A DNA stretch of 64,000 nucleotides from Roseovarius sp. Lineage in GTDB: Bacteria; Pseudomonadota; Alphaproteobacteria; Rhodobacterales; Rhodobacteraceae. The notes under the pieces were generated by a model. The model saw only the letters and a program-made list of their open reading frames with translations, ran no database searches and was not told the origin of the DNA. Location of the stretch: positions 400,001-464,000 of the forward strand of contig JAOSKR010000001.1 of NCBI GenBank assembly GCA_027493545.1, in the 5' to 3' direction. A program made the translations under genes and the position numbers. This document shows, piece after piece, positions 1-8,588 of the stretch (position 1 is its first letter; each line of letters starts with the position of its first letter).

Positions 1-1109
1 AGGTCTATGCCGAGACCCGTCAGCCCCGGTCCGATGGCCGATCCCAGCACCATCACCGCCGCCGCCAGCGCCTTGATCGACCCCAGTTGGCCGGTGCCGT
101 AGAACTCGGCCCAGAAGGCGTTGGGCACCGTGGTGTTGGCCCCCGTGGTCAGCCCCAGAAAGACGAACCCGGCCAGGATCGTCCACGGGCCCGGTGCGAA
201 CGCGAAGAGCGCGAACGCCGCCACCATCGGTAATTGCACGAACGGGATCAGCCGGGGCGTGCCGATCCGGTCAAGCGCCCAGCCCGACAGCATCATCGCG
301 CCGATGCCGGCGACGGTATAAAGCGGGAACATCGCCACCAGCTCGACATGGGGGATGCCCTTGATTTCCGCGAAATGGACCCGGTGAAAGAAGAACGCGG
401 TGTTGAACGCCGCTGTTCCCAGCAGCGCCGGCGCCATGAACCAGAAGAGGAAATGCCCCAGCGTCTCGCGCCGGCTCCAGTGGCGGCCGAGCATGCCGTG
501 CGAGCGGTCCGACGCCGCCCAGGATTGCGGCGTGCGCTCGTGCCGCAGCAGCAGGGCCAGAACCGGGATCCCGGCCAGCGCGACCAGCGCCGCCCCGACC
601 CACAAGAGCCGCCAGTCCCACATCGTCATCAGCGACACGAAGAGGAGCGGCAGCAGCGCCTCGCCCGCGGCAAAGCCCAGCGTGGCGATGGACAGCGCGG
701 TGCCGCGCGTGGCGATGAACCAGCGCGCCACCGCCACTATCGCGATATGGCTGGTCATGCCCTGCCCGGAAAAGCGCAGCGCGAAGATCACCGGGATAAG
801 TCCCCACCAGACCGGATTGAGCACCATCGACAGGCAGGCCAGCGCCAACAGCACCAGCACCGCCGGAGCAAGTACCCGCACCCGGAAGTGGTCGGTCAGC
901 CCGCCGGCCCAGACCATCGCCAGCGCCGAGGCGGCGGTGCCGAGCGTGTAGATGCCGCCCCAGCCGCCGTGGCTGAGCCCGAAATCGGCGCGGATATGGC
1001 CGGCGAAGATCGAGATGAAGAAGGTCTGCCCGAAGCTCGACAGGAAAGTGAGCAGAACCCCTGCCGTCAGCCACGGCGCGTTGTCGCGAAGGAAGGAGGA
1101 GTTCGGCAT
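1..1109 (-). CDS. MFS transporter, C-terminus cut by window edge
   Basis: Integral membrane transporter of the major facilitator superfamily. About 369 residues are visible, starting MPNSSFLRDN at 1109 and running off the left edge. There are about ten hydrophobic helices with a basic cytoplasmic loop near the middle (around RHERTPQSWAASDRS), and helix 1 carries the pattern FLSSFGQTFFISIF. The first half, with a GGWGGIYTLGT loop, resembles oxalate/formate-antiporter-like and other organic-anion MFS members, but the substrate cannot be told from sequence. No clear Shine-Dalgarno site precedes the ATG, so the start is moderately sure. It lies downstream of, and on the same strand as, the membrane protein at 1209-1899, separated by a weak hairpin. 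Confidence 0.85.
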   Translation of the reverse strand, partial: MPNSSFLRDNAPWLTAGVLLTFLSSFGQTFFISIFAGHIRADFGLSHGGWGGIYTLGTAASALAMVWAGGLTDHFRVRVLAPAVLVLLALACLSMVLNPVWWGLIPVIFALRFSGQGMTSHIAIVAVARWFIATRGTALSIATLGFAAGEALLPLLFVSLMTMWDWRLLWVGAALVALAGIPVLALLLRHERTPQSWAASDRSHGMLGRHWSRRETLGHFLFWFMAPALLGTAAFNTAFFFHRVHFAEIKGIPHVELVAMFPLYTVAGIGAMMLSGWALDRIGTPRLIPFVQLPMVAAFALFAFAPGPWTILAGFVFLGLTTGANTTVPNAFWAEFYGTGQLGSIKALAAAVMVLGSAIGPGLTGLGID

Positions 1110-1175
1110 GACGCATCTGTTGCCCGAAACCGGCGGGAAGAAAAGGAGAATTCGTCCGCCAGGCAAACCAGGCTG

Positions 1176-1196
1176 GGGCCGGCGCAAGCCCGGCCC
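1176..1196 (-). terminator. weak stem-loop between membrane protein and MFS gene
   Basis: A perfect 7-bp stem (GGGCCGG / CCGGCCC) with a 7-nt loop lies just behind the stop of the membrane-protein gene. No T tract follows in the minus direction, so termination is only possible, not shown. Confidence 0.35.
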
Positions 1197-1208
1197 GCGG
1201 GCTGCGTG

Positions 1209-1899
1209 TCAGGTCACTTCGTCCTTGTTTCGGGGAAGCAGAAAGATGGAACAGGCGAGCACGGCAAAGACCAGCTCGTACACCTCCCATTTGCGATGCA
1301 TGTCCAAGAGGCTTATCACCAGGCTGGCAACGACCGCCGAGGATTGCATGACGCAGGTGCGGCACGGGTACCGATAACGCACGCGCCACACCGCGAACCC
1401 AGCCGGCACGGGGGTAGAGCACCGGCAGAACCACCGGGTACAACAGCAGGATCAGCGTCAGGATCGGGCCGAACAGGGTCTTTGTCAGCTGCCTTTCCCC
1501 GACGATCAGGTTGTGCAGGTTGGTTTCGTTCTGTTGGTTGTGCTGCTGGAGGAATTCACCGGCCTTCCAATCGAATATCCGCTGTCCCCACGAGATTTCC
1601 TCCCCGGCACCGAAGATGAACACCAGCGCATAGAACCCGGTGATCAACGCGGACCTCTTCAATCGCCGCCGCCAGAGCGACCCGGCGTTCCGGAAAAGGA
1701 TGACCGCCGCGAGGAACAGAAGGATTGCAGTGCCCCATTCAACCGGGCCATCCTCGATGGCGAAGCCGAGGCTGAACTCGGTATGCAGACCCGTGAGCTG
1801 GTACGCGACCGTGAATATCAGGCTCGAATAAGCCAGCCCGAACAGGACGACATCGGCGCGGCTGAGTTGGGACCGGCTGTTGAGAAACATCATTTTCAT
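1209..1899 (-). CDS. uncharacterised polytopic membrane protein (GEEISWGQRI motif), frameshifted
   Basis: Function unknown. The protein is about 229 residues with about six hydrophobic segments. Between them sits a hydrophilic block containing GAGEEISWGQRIF, followed about 20 residues later by NETNLHN. These clustered E, W, Q and N residues look like a conserved active or binding site of an uncharacterised membrane family. The reading frame breaks at the run of five G (1410-1414; C run in the coding strand). Removing one base joins ...VLYP to ...PAGFAVWRVRY and leads to the natural end RNKDEVT. The first Met (1899) is followed by further Met codons at 1893 and 1890, so the exact start is open. 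It follows hslU on the same strand after about 90 bp. Confidence 0.6.
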
Positions 1900-1990
1900 T
1901 TCCGAGTACTGATCTGTTTCCGGTCCGATAGGCCAACCGGCAGCCCGGATCAAGCCGGCGCCCGGCGCCCCGGCGCCGCGCCTGCATTCC

Positions 1991-3298
1991 CTACAGCACG
2001 TATCGCGACAGATCGGCCGATTTCAGCAGCTCGCCGAGGTTCGCGTCGACGAAGGCGGCATCCACCACCACCTTTTCGCCGGCCCGTTCGGGTGCGGTGA
2101 AGCTGAGTTCCTCGAAGACGCGCTCCATCACGGTGTAAAGCCGCCGCGCGCCGATATTCTCGACCGACTGGTTGACCTCGGCGGCGATACGGGCAAGCGC
2201 GGCGATGCCGTCCTCGGTAAAGCTGACGGCAACGTCCTCGGTTTCCAGCAGGGCGGTATACTGGCGCGTCAGCGCGTTGTCGGTTTCCGTGAGGATGCGC
2301 ACGAAATCGGCCTCTGTCAGTGCCCGCAGCTCGACCCGGATCGGCAGGCGGCCCTGCAGTTCGGGCAGGAGATCGGAGGGCTTGGCGATATGAAACGCGC
2401 CCGAGGCGATGAAGAGGATGTGGTCGGTGCGCACCGGGCCGTACTTGGTGCTGACGGTGGTGCCCTCGATCAGCGGCAGCAGGTCGCGTTGCACGCCCTC
2501 GCGGCTGACATCGGCGCCGCGGGTCTCGGCGCGGGCGCAGACCTTGTCGATCTCGTCGAGAAAGACGATGCCGTTTTCGGCCACCGCCTCGAGCGCGGTG
2601 CGGTTGACGGTTTCGTCGTCCAGCAGCTTGTCGGCCTCTTCGCCGATCAGGATCCCATAGCTCTCGGCCACGCTCAGACGCTTGCGGGTGGTGCGTCCCC
2701 CGAACGCCTTGCCCAGCAGATCGCCGAGGTTCATCATCCCCATCTGGCTGCCGGGCTGGCCGGGGATGTCCATCATCCCCAAGGGGCTGGCGCTGTCGGC
2801 GAGTTCGAGCTCGATCACCGTGTCGTCGAGTTCGCCCGCGCGCAGCTTGCGGCGGAACATCTCGCGCGTGCCCTCGCGCGCATCCGTCCCGGCAAGCGCC
2901 TCGATCACCCGTTCCTCGGCGTTCTTGTGGGCGTTGGCGCTGACCTCGTCGCGCATGCGCTCGCGGGTCTGGGCGATGGCGATATCGACGAGGTCGCGGA
3001 TGATCTGCTCGACATCGCGGCCGACATAGCCAACTTCGGTGAACTTGGTCGCCTCGACCTTGATGAAGGGGGCACGGGCGAGCTTGGCCAGCCGGCGGCT
3101 GATCTCGGTCTTGCCGACGCCGGTGGGGCCGATCATCAGGATGTTCTTGGGATAGACCTCCTCGCGCAGGTCGTCGGCCAGTTGCTTGCGCCGCCAGCGG
3201 TTGCGCAGGGCCACGGCGGTGGCGCGCTTGGCGCCCTGCTGACCGATGATGAACCGGTCGAGTTCCGAGACGATTTCGCGCGGGGTGAGGTCGGTCAT
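1991..3298 (-). CDS. hslU: HslU, ATPase subunit of the HslVU protease
   Basis: AAA+ unfoldase that feeds proteins into the HslV peptidase in the cytoplasm. 435 residues, normal for the family. The N-terminus [20 protein letters not shown] is typical. Walker A GPTGVGKT is at about residues 57-64 and Walker [11 protein letters not shown] is about 60% along. The I-domain lies between them and the C-terminal sensor region ends in SADLSRYVL, the tail that docks into HslV. The open frame continues upstream, but the ATG at 3298 has a GGAG site 6-8 bases before it and matches the family start. Unusually, hslV (4048-4602) is separated from hslU by a toxin-antitoxin pair on the other strand, so hslU may need its own promoter. 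Confidence 0.97.
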   Translation of the reverse strand: MTDLTPREIVSELDRFIIGQQGAKRATAVALRNRWRRKQLADDLREEVYPKNILMIGPTGVGKTEISRRLAKLARAPFIKVEATKFTEVGYVGRDVEQIIRDLVDIAIAQTRERMRDEVSANAHKNAEERVIEALAGTDAREGTREMFRRKLRAGELDDTVIELELADSASPLGMMDIPGQPGSQMGMMNLGDLLGKAFGGRTTRKRLSVAESYGILIGEEADKLLDDETVNRTALEAVAENGIVFLDEIDKVCARAETRGADVSREGVQRDLLPLIEGTTVSTKYGPVRTDHILFIASGAFHIAKPSDLLPELQGRLPIRVELRALTEADFVRILTETDNALTRQYTALLETEDVAVSFTEDGIAALARIAAEVNQSVENIGARRLYTVMERVFEELSFTAPERAGEKVVVDAAFVDANLGELLKSADLSRYVL

Positions 3299-3365
3299 CC
3301 GGGGCTCCTGAATTTGTATCCCGGTCACATACGTATTCCGGATGCGGTTGTCCAAGGGTTGATTA

Positions 3366-3390
3366 ATGTATCTACATAACGTAGTTACAT
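3366..3390. promoter_or_regulatory. 25-bp palindromic operator candidate for brnTA
   Basis: ATGTATCTAC and GTAGTTACAT form inverted arms (9 of 10 positions pair) around a 5-base centre. The site lies about 110 bp before the toxin start, in an AT-rich gap, and the hslU start is 68 bp away on the other side. BrnA-type antitoxins repress their own operon through a ribbon-helix-helix fold binding such palindromes, so this is a good autoregulation candidate. It could also affect hslU transcription. Confidence 0.6.
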
Positions 3391-3497
3391 TCAGTATGTG
3401 GTGCCGGAAATAACGCAATATTAAGAAATGTGAACCAGACCGAGGAAACGAACAGTGCCCGAACGGGTATTTGAAAGACCAGCCAGGACGAAACCCC

Positions 3498-3790
3498 GTG
3501 TTCGAATGGGACGAAGAAAGCGTCTGCTTTGTCTGGAAAAGCACGGTCTGGATTTTGTTGACGCTGCGGAGGTTCTGGTTGGCGACCATCTACTGCTGCC
3601 GGGACGCAGCGAAATCGAACGGCGTCAGATAGCGATAGGCTATCTTGACGGTGTACCTGTCGCAGTTGTTTTCACGATGCGAAACGACACCATCCGAATC
3701 ATCACAGCGCGGAGGGCGCGACGAAATGAGCGAGAAGCATATGACGCGCATGTCGCTCGACGAGATGCGGAAAACGCAAAGCCGGACTGA
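3498..3790 (+). CDS. brnT: BrnT-family toxin, frameshifted near the N-terminus
   Basis: Toxin of a type II toxin-antitoxin pair; BrnT proteins are RelE-fold ribonucleases that block translation. The main frame carries [19 protein letters not shown], then a core ending in [17 protein letters not shown], all typical of BrnT. The family's N-terminal motif FEWDE is present but in another frame (VFEWDEE from GTG 3498). One extra A in the short A run near 3517-3519 would give [12 protein letters not shown], the normal sequence. Either the toxin is inactivated by a one-base deletion or this is one of the many sequence errors in the window. Read without the fix, a 111-residue frame starts at 3455. 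It overlaps brnA by 65 bases. Confidence 0.75.
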
Positions 3791-4010
3791 CTGGGATCGG
3801 GTCAAATCCGCCCCCGATTTCGAAGGTGAGCCGGAAATCGACGTGGACTGGGCCATGGCCCGGCTGGTTGAACCAGCACCGAAAAAGCTGATCTCGCTGC
3901 GCGTCGACGCCGATATCCTCGAGTTCTTCCGCAGTCAGGGCAAGGGGTATCAGACGCGAATGAATGCGGTACTGCGGGCCTACAAGGAAGCGATGGAGAC
4001 AAAGGAATAG
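3726..4010 (+). CDS. brnA: BrnA-family antitoxin
   Basis: Antitoxin partner of BrnT, 94 residues, starting [16 protein letters not shown]. The C-terminal half (KKLISLRVDADILEFFR, then QTRMNAVLRAYKEA) is the ribbon-helix-helix DNA-binding domain typical of this family: a beta strand with alternating polar residues followed by two helices. The N-terminal part is acidic and would wrap the toxin. BrnA neutralises BrnT and represses the operon, consistent with the palindrome at 3366-3390. The start at 3726 overlaps the end of brnT, as usual for translationally coupled toxin-antitoxin genes. The pair sits between hslV and hslU on the opposite strand. Confidence 0.85.
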   Translation: MSEKHMTRMSLDEMRKTQSRTDWDRVKSAPDFEGEPEIDVDWAMARLVEPAPKKLISLRVDADILEFFRSQGKGYQTRMNAVLRAYKEAMETKE

Positions 4011-4047
4011 GCCCAGTTTCCGGGTCGCCGGCGCGGCATCGCTCCGA

Positions 4048-4602
4048 TCATGCGCCGATGGTTTCCACCGTCAGCGAACCGTTTGTGTAGACGCAGATAT
4101 CGGCCGCGATCGCCATCGCCGCGCGGGCGATTTCCTCGGCAGAGCGGTCGCTGTCCATCATCGCCCGGGCCGCGGCCAGCGCAAAGTTGCCGCCCGAGCC
4201 GATTGCGGCGACGTCGTGCTCGGGTTCGAGCACGTCGCCGGCGCCGGTGATGACATAGAGCTGGGCGCCATCGGTCACGATCAGCATCGCCTCGAGCTTT
4301 TGCAGGTACTTGTCGGTGCGCCAGTCCTTGGCCAGCTCGACGCAGGCGCGCTGAAGCTGGCCGGGCGTGGCCTCGAGCTTGGCCTCGAGCCGTTCCAGCA
4401 GGGTGAAGGCGTCGGCGGTCGAACCGGCGAACCCGGCAAGAACGTCATGGCCGCCGGGGCTGAGCCGGCGCACCTTGCGCGCGGTGGCCTTGATCACGGT
4501 CTGCCCGAGGCTGACCTGCCCGTCGCCGGCGACGACCACCTCGCCGCCCTTGCGCACCGCGATGATGGTGGTGCCGTGCCAGCCGGGAAATTCCTTGCTC
4601 AT
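4048..4602 (-). CDS. hslV: HslV, peptidase subunit of the HslVU protease
   Basis: Threonine peptidase forming the proteolytic chamber of HslVU. 184 residues, starting [20 protein letters not shown]. Processing after Gly10 would expose the catalytic Thr11, and the short propeptide is typical of alphaproteobacterial HslV. The beta-sheet core [15 protein letters not shown] and the [14 protein letters not shown] stretch are conserved. The ATG at 4602 was chosen over an upstream one at 4635 because it matches the family start and has a GGCGG site before it. It is transcribed toward, but separated from, hslU by brnTA. A promoter candidate lies at 4627-4655. Confidence 0.96.
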   Translation of the reverse strand: MSKEFPGWHGTTIIAVRKGGEVVVAGDGQVSLGQTVIKATARKVRRLSPGGHDVLAGFAGSTADAFTLLERLEAKLEATPGQLQRACVELAKDWRTDKYLQKLEAMLIVTDGAQLYVITGAGDVLEPEHDVAAIGSGGNFALAAARAMMDSDRSAEEIARAAMAIAADICVYTNGSLTVETIGA

Positions 4603-4626
4603 GGGCCGCCTTTCCGTGTTCGGGCC

Positions 4627-4655
4627 TATATGCAAGCGCCGGCCGCGCGGCGCAA
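4627..4655 (-). promoter_or_regulatory. promoter candidate for hslV
   Basis: On the minus strand TTGCGC (4650-4655) and CATATA (4627-4632) are spaced by 17 bases, and the predicted start is 15-20 bases before the hslV ATG. The CTTG at the -35 side resembles the alphaproteobacterial heat-shock (RpoH) pattern, which would suit hslV, but the match is partial. Confidence 0.4.
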
Positions 4656-4662
4656 GGCCGGA

Positions 4663-4788
4663 TCAGCCCAGGAAGATCGCCACATGCCCGTCATGGCCGC
4701 AGAGATGCGCCGTTCCGGGTACGGTCGAGCGGTGCCCGGCCGTGCCGGTCTCGGCAATCGGCAGTGCGTTGTGTTCGCAGCGAAAGAA
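4663..4788 (-). pseudogene. remnant of an M20-family amidohydrolase
   Basis: About 40 codons in one open frame, ending at a TGA (4663-4665), encode NALPIAETGTAGHRSTVPG and then AHLCGHDGHVAIFLG. This matches the metal-binding core of M20 peptidases/amidohydrolases (the DALPI-ET-G block and the CGHDGH motif with its metal-binding His and Asp). The rest of a normal protein of about 380 residues is missing on both sides: the trxA terminator and trxA lie upstream, and hslV lies downstream. I read it as a deleted gene fossil left between trxA and hslV. The motif match is strong for so short a piece; the family assignment is from memory of the motif. Confidence 0.6.
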
Positions 4789-4812
4789 AAGGGCCGCGCG
4801 GGTGGCGGCCCC
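4781..4812 (-). terminator. rho-independent terminator of trxA
   Basis: In the minus direction a GC-rich hairpin (GGCCGCC arm, ACCCGC loop region, GCGGCC arm) is followed by CTTTTCTTTCG, a T-rich run, 25-55 bases behind the trxA stop. This is a classical layout. Confidence 0.7.
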
Positions 4813-4836
4813 CCGGCTTTCGCGCGGACCGAGGCG

Positions 4837-5157
4837 TCAGATCGCCTCTTCGATCCAGTCCTGCAGCGCCGCCTTGGGCGCGGCGCCCGAGCGGTTCGAC
4901 ACCACCTTGCCATCCTTGAAGATGAAGAGCGCCGGAATCCCGCGGATACCCATCTGCATGGCCGTGTTGGGGTTGGCGTCGACATCGATCTTGGCGATCT
5001 TGACCTTGCCCTTGAGCTCGATCGCGAGCTCCTCCAGCGCCGGACCGATCTGCTTGCAGGGACCGCACCACTCGGCCCAGAAATCCACCACGACGGGGAT
5101 ATCGGAATTCTTCACTTCGGCGTCGAAAGTCTGGTCGGTAACGGCAACGGTGGCCAT
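4837..5157 (-). CDS. trxA: thioredoxin 1
   Basis: Cytoplasmic disulfide reductase. 106 residues, full length. The active site WCGPC is at residues 30-34, after the strand PVVVDFWAE. The cis-proline loop [12 protein letters not shown] is intact. It lies downstream of addA with a 66-bp gap, the conserved alphaproteobacterial order addB-addA-trxA, and is closed by a hairpin terminator at 4781-4812. Confidence 0.97.
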   Translation of the reverse strand: MATVAVTDQTFDAEVKNSDIPVVVDFWAEWCGPCKQIGPALEELAIELKGKVKIAKIDVDANPNTAMQMGIRGIPALFIFKDGKVVSNRSGAAPKAALQDWIEEAI

Positions 5158-5223
5158 GATCTCATGTCTCCGGGAAAAGGGGTCTCGTTCGGTCCCGCAA
5201 CCTAGGTAGGCCCGCGGGGCGCG

Positions 5224-8200
5224 TCAAGGCGGCGGGGTGCGCTGCAGGGCCGCCGTTACCAGATCGTGCGGCAGCGGCATCAGCGTTGCCGTGCGTGTCC
5301 ATATGAGCGCGGTCTCGATCCGGCGGCCGGGATAGATCTGCGCCAGCGCCTCGGCATAGGCGCCCATCTGCCGCAACAGCCCCTCGGGGGTGTCCCCGGG
5401 CCGGGCGGGCACGACGGCGTTGGACTTGAAATCCGCCGCCAGCACGCGGTCGGGCGTCACCAGGAGCCGGTCGATGACCCCGTGGATGCGGCGATTTCGG
5501 AGGCTCGGCAGCGGCGCGGTGATCGCGACCTCCGCGAGCGCATCCGCGGCAAGGACCGGCGCCAGCGCTGGTGCACGCAGCACGGCCGATGCCTCGGCAA
5601 CCAGGTCCGCAAGCTCCGCCCCCGAAGCCGCGTCCGCACCGATCGCCAGAAGTTGCCCGGCCAGGTCCGGCCAGTTGGCTTCGGGCGCGCCGGGCAGGTG
5701 TTCGAGCAGCAGATGCAACTGCCGCCCGCGCCGCTTGGCGGCGTCTTCCTCGGCGCTGGCATCGCCCGGCAGGGCCTTGGCGCCGCCCAGATCCGAGGGG
5801 CTGAGGGGCGCGTCGATTGCCGGCGGCTCGGGCGCGGGCGCGGACAGGAACGCCGGGATCGCAGGCACCGGAGGCATCCCGTCAGGCTCTGCGGCTTGTG
5901 TCGCCGCGTCGGGCCAGACGCCGAAGCCGTGGCGCAGGCCGGCCCCGGTGGGACAGTCCAGAACGCCTGCACCCAGCCGCTCTAGCCCGGTGCGCACCTT
6001 GTCGTGCCAGCTCTGCCCGTCGTTGCCGAGTTCGCCCGCGGCGGCGACGATCAGCCATTGCCGGGCGCGGGTCATCGCGACATAGAGCAGGCGGTCGCGC
6101 TCGGCCGCGTCGGCGGCCTGCGCGGCCTCGTCGGCGTGGCGCTGGACCTGCGGCGCCTCGGGTCTGGTTGTCCGCCAGAGCGGCACGGCGCCGGGCGCGA
6201 TCTGACGGTCCTGGCGGGGCTGCCGCCGGGCGGTGTCGGGCAGGATTACGACAGGCGCCTCCAGCCCCTTGGCGCCGTGGACCGTCATCACCCGGATCCG
6301 GTCGCCGGCGCCGCCCATCTGGCGCTTGATCTCCAGATCGTCGGTTTCCAGCCACACCAGAAAACCGGTCAGGCTATCGACGGTGTCCTGCTCATAGGCC
6401 ATCGCCTGCGCCAGCAGGGCGTCGATGCCGTCCTCGGCCTCGGGCCCGAGCCGCGCCAGCAGCCGGCGACGGCCGTCATGGCGGGTGAGCACGCGCTCGA
6501 TGAGCTCGAAGGGACGCAGATAGTCGGCCTGTGCGCGCAGATCGTCGAGCACCGCCAAGGTGGCGGGGAATTCGGCCGCGCGGTCGCGCAGTTCCGCCCA
6601 GAGATAACGTTGGGTCCGGCCGTGGGCGAGATCGAACAGCGCCCCCTCGTCCCAGCCGAACAGCGGCGAGCGCAGCGCGGTGGCGAGCGACAGGCTGTCC
6701 TCGGGTATGGCGAGGAACGACAGCAGCGCGGCGAGGTCCCTGACCGCCAGTTCCGCCGCCACCTTCAGCCGGTCGGCCCCGGCCACGGGCACGCCGCGCG
6801 CCTTGCAGGCGCGGATGATCTCGTGGAACATCTCCGAGCGGCGCTGCACCAGCACCAGGATGTCGCCCGGCGTGATCGGCCGCGCGCCCGCGCCGCTCTC
6901 GTCCGGTAGCGGCGTACCGATCATCGCCGCGATGGCGTCGGCGACGGTCCGGGCCAGGACCATGGCGGGCGCGTCGCTCCCGAGTTGGTCGAGCGGGTCG
7001 TACCAGTCGTGTGCCTCCGGTTCCGGCGAGGACGTCACCGGTGGCCACAGATCGACCCGTCCCGGCATCGCTGCCCTGAACGCCTTGTGAGACTGTTCCG
7101 GCGCAAAACCGCTGTCCTCAAGCCCCTCGAAGGTGGCATCGACCAGCTCCAGCACCGCCGGCGAGGAACGGAAGGAATGCTCCATCGCGACGGTTTGCAG
7201 CGGCGCCGCCGTCTGCGCGAGCCGCGCCGCGAATTCATCCCTGAGACGGTCGAATTCGCGCGGGTCGGCGCCCTGGAAGGAGTAGATCGACTGTTTCTTG
7301 TCACCGACCACGAAGATCGTGCGCTGCGCCGACGGGCGGGTGCCCTCGCCGGCGGTGAATTCCCGCGCCAGATGCTCGATTACCTGCCATTGCGCCGGGC
7401 TGGTGTCCTGGGCCTCGTCGACAAGGATATGGTCGATGCCGCCATCGAGCTTGTAGAGCACCCAGTCGGCGACGCGCCGGTCGCTCAGCAGGTCGCGGGC
7501 GCGCAGGATCAGATCATCGAAATCGAGCCAGCCGCGCAGGAGCTTGGCGCGTTCCCGGTGGGCAGGAACACACCCGCGAATTGGTGCAGGGCGCGGGTCT
7601 TTTCCATCGCCAGCAGCGCCAGCCGTCGCTCGCGCGCGGCCTCTGTCCGCACCATCAGCGCGTCGATGGGCGCCGCCAGATGCGGGTTGGCCTCGCGGCA
7701 GGACTTGGTCGGAAACGACCCTGACTTGGCCGAAAACGGGTCTTTCGCACCTGCGCCGGTGAGCAGCACGCTTTCCAGTACCGGCAGCGCATCGAAGCCC
7801 GGCGCGGTGATCTGCGCCAGCTTCGCCGCCGCCTTGACGTCATTGGGGCTGCTTTGCCGCAGCGCCGGGACAAGCTCGGCCAGAAGCGCCATCTCGCCGC
7901 CCTGAAACACCCCGGCGGCGATGCTTTCGCGGTCGCATCCCGGCGGCACGCCGAAATGCCGCGCCATCTGGGCGTCGCCGAGCGGGTCCGCGAACGCGGC
8001 GCGGTTCGCGACGATCTCGCGCGTCAGCCCATCGAGTGTCTCGCCCGAATGGTGCCGGGCGAGGGCGTAGAGCCGGTCCGCGTGCGCCCCCGAGGCGATG
8101 CGGTCCACCACCTCGGCGCGCAGCAGCCTGGCGGCGCGTTCGTCCGTCTCGGTGAATCGCGGCGTCACCCCGGCCTCGAGCGGAAACCGCCGCAAAAGCG

Positions 8201-8588
8201 CGCTGCAGAACGAATGGATGGTCTGGATCTTGAGCCCGCCCGGCGTCTCGATGGCGCGGGCAAAAAGGCTGCGGGCATGCGCGAGCGCCGGGGCCGTGGC
8301 GTCGAAATCGTGCCCCAGCAGGCGGATCCGGCCGATCAGGTCGTCATCGGGCAGCATCGCCCACGCGCCGAGGGTCGCAAACAGGCGGTTCTGCATCTCC
8401 GCTGCCGCGGCCTTGGTGTAGGTCAGACACAGGATGTGTTGCGGATCGACCCCGTGGAGCAGCAGCCGCGCCACGCGGTCGGTCAGCACCTTGGTCTTGC
8501 CCGACCCGGCATTGGCCGAAACCCGGGTCGACAGCCCCGGCCGCGACGCCGCGATCTGGCGCATGGTGGCTTCGTCATGGGGCGTCAT
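5224..8588 (-). CDS. addA: AddA, helicase-nuclease subunit of AddAB, one frameshift
   Basis: Double-strand-break repair enzyme: UvrD-type helicase with a C-terminal nuclease, working with AddB to resect DNA ends for RecA. About 1,120 residues. Walker A ANAGSGKTKVLTDR is near residue 26, followed by the QTIHSFC motif and then ILVDEAQDTSPAQW (Walker B), KKQSIYSFQGADPREF and VMTVHGAKGLEAPVV. The C-terminal PD-(D/E)XK nuclease region carries GVIDRLL and ADFKSN. The frame breaks at about 7555-7570: upstream ends ...HQFAGVFLP, while the next frame continues HRERAKLLRGWLDFDDL. The ATG at 8588 overlaps the addB stop in an ATGA. Confidence 0.93.

Noticed and set aside
7700-7745. 21-base-period repeat in addA (two GACTTGG..GAAA blocks)
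   Set aside because: It encodes PFSAKS and FPTKS, which look like ordinary AddA sequence, so protein constraint is enough.
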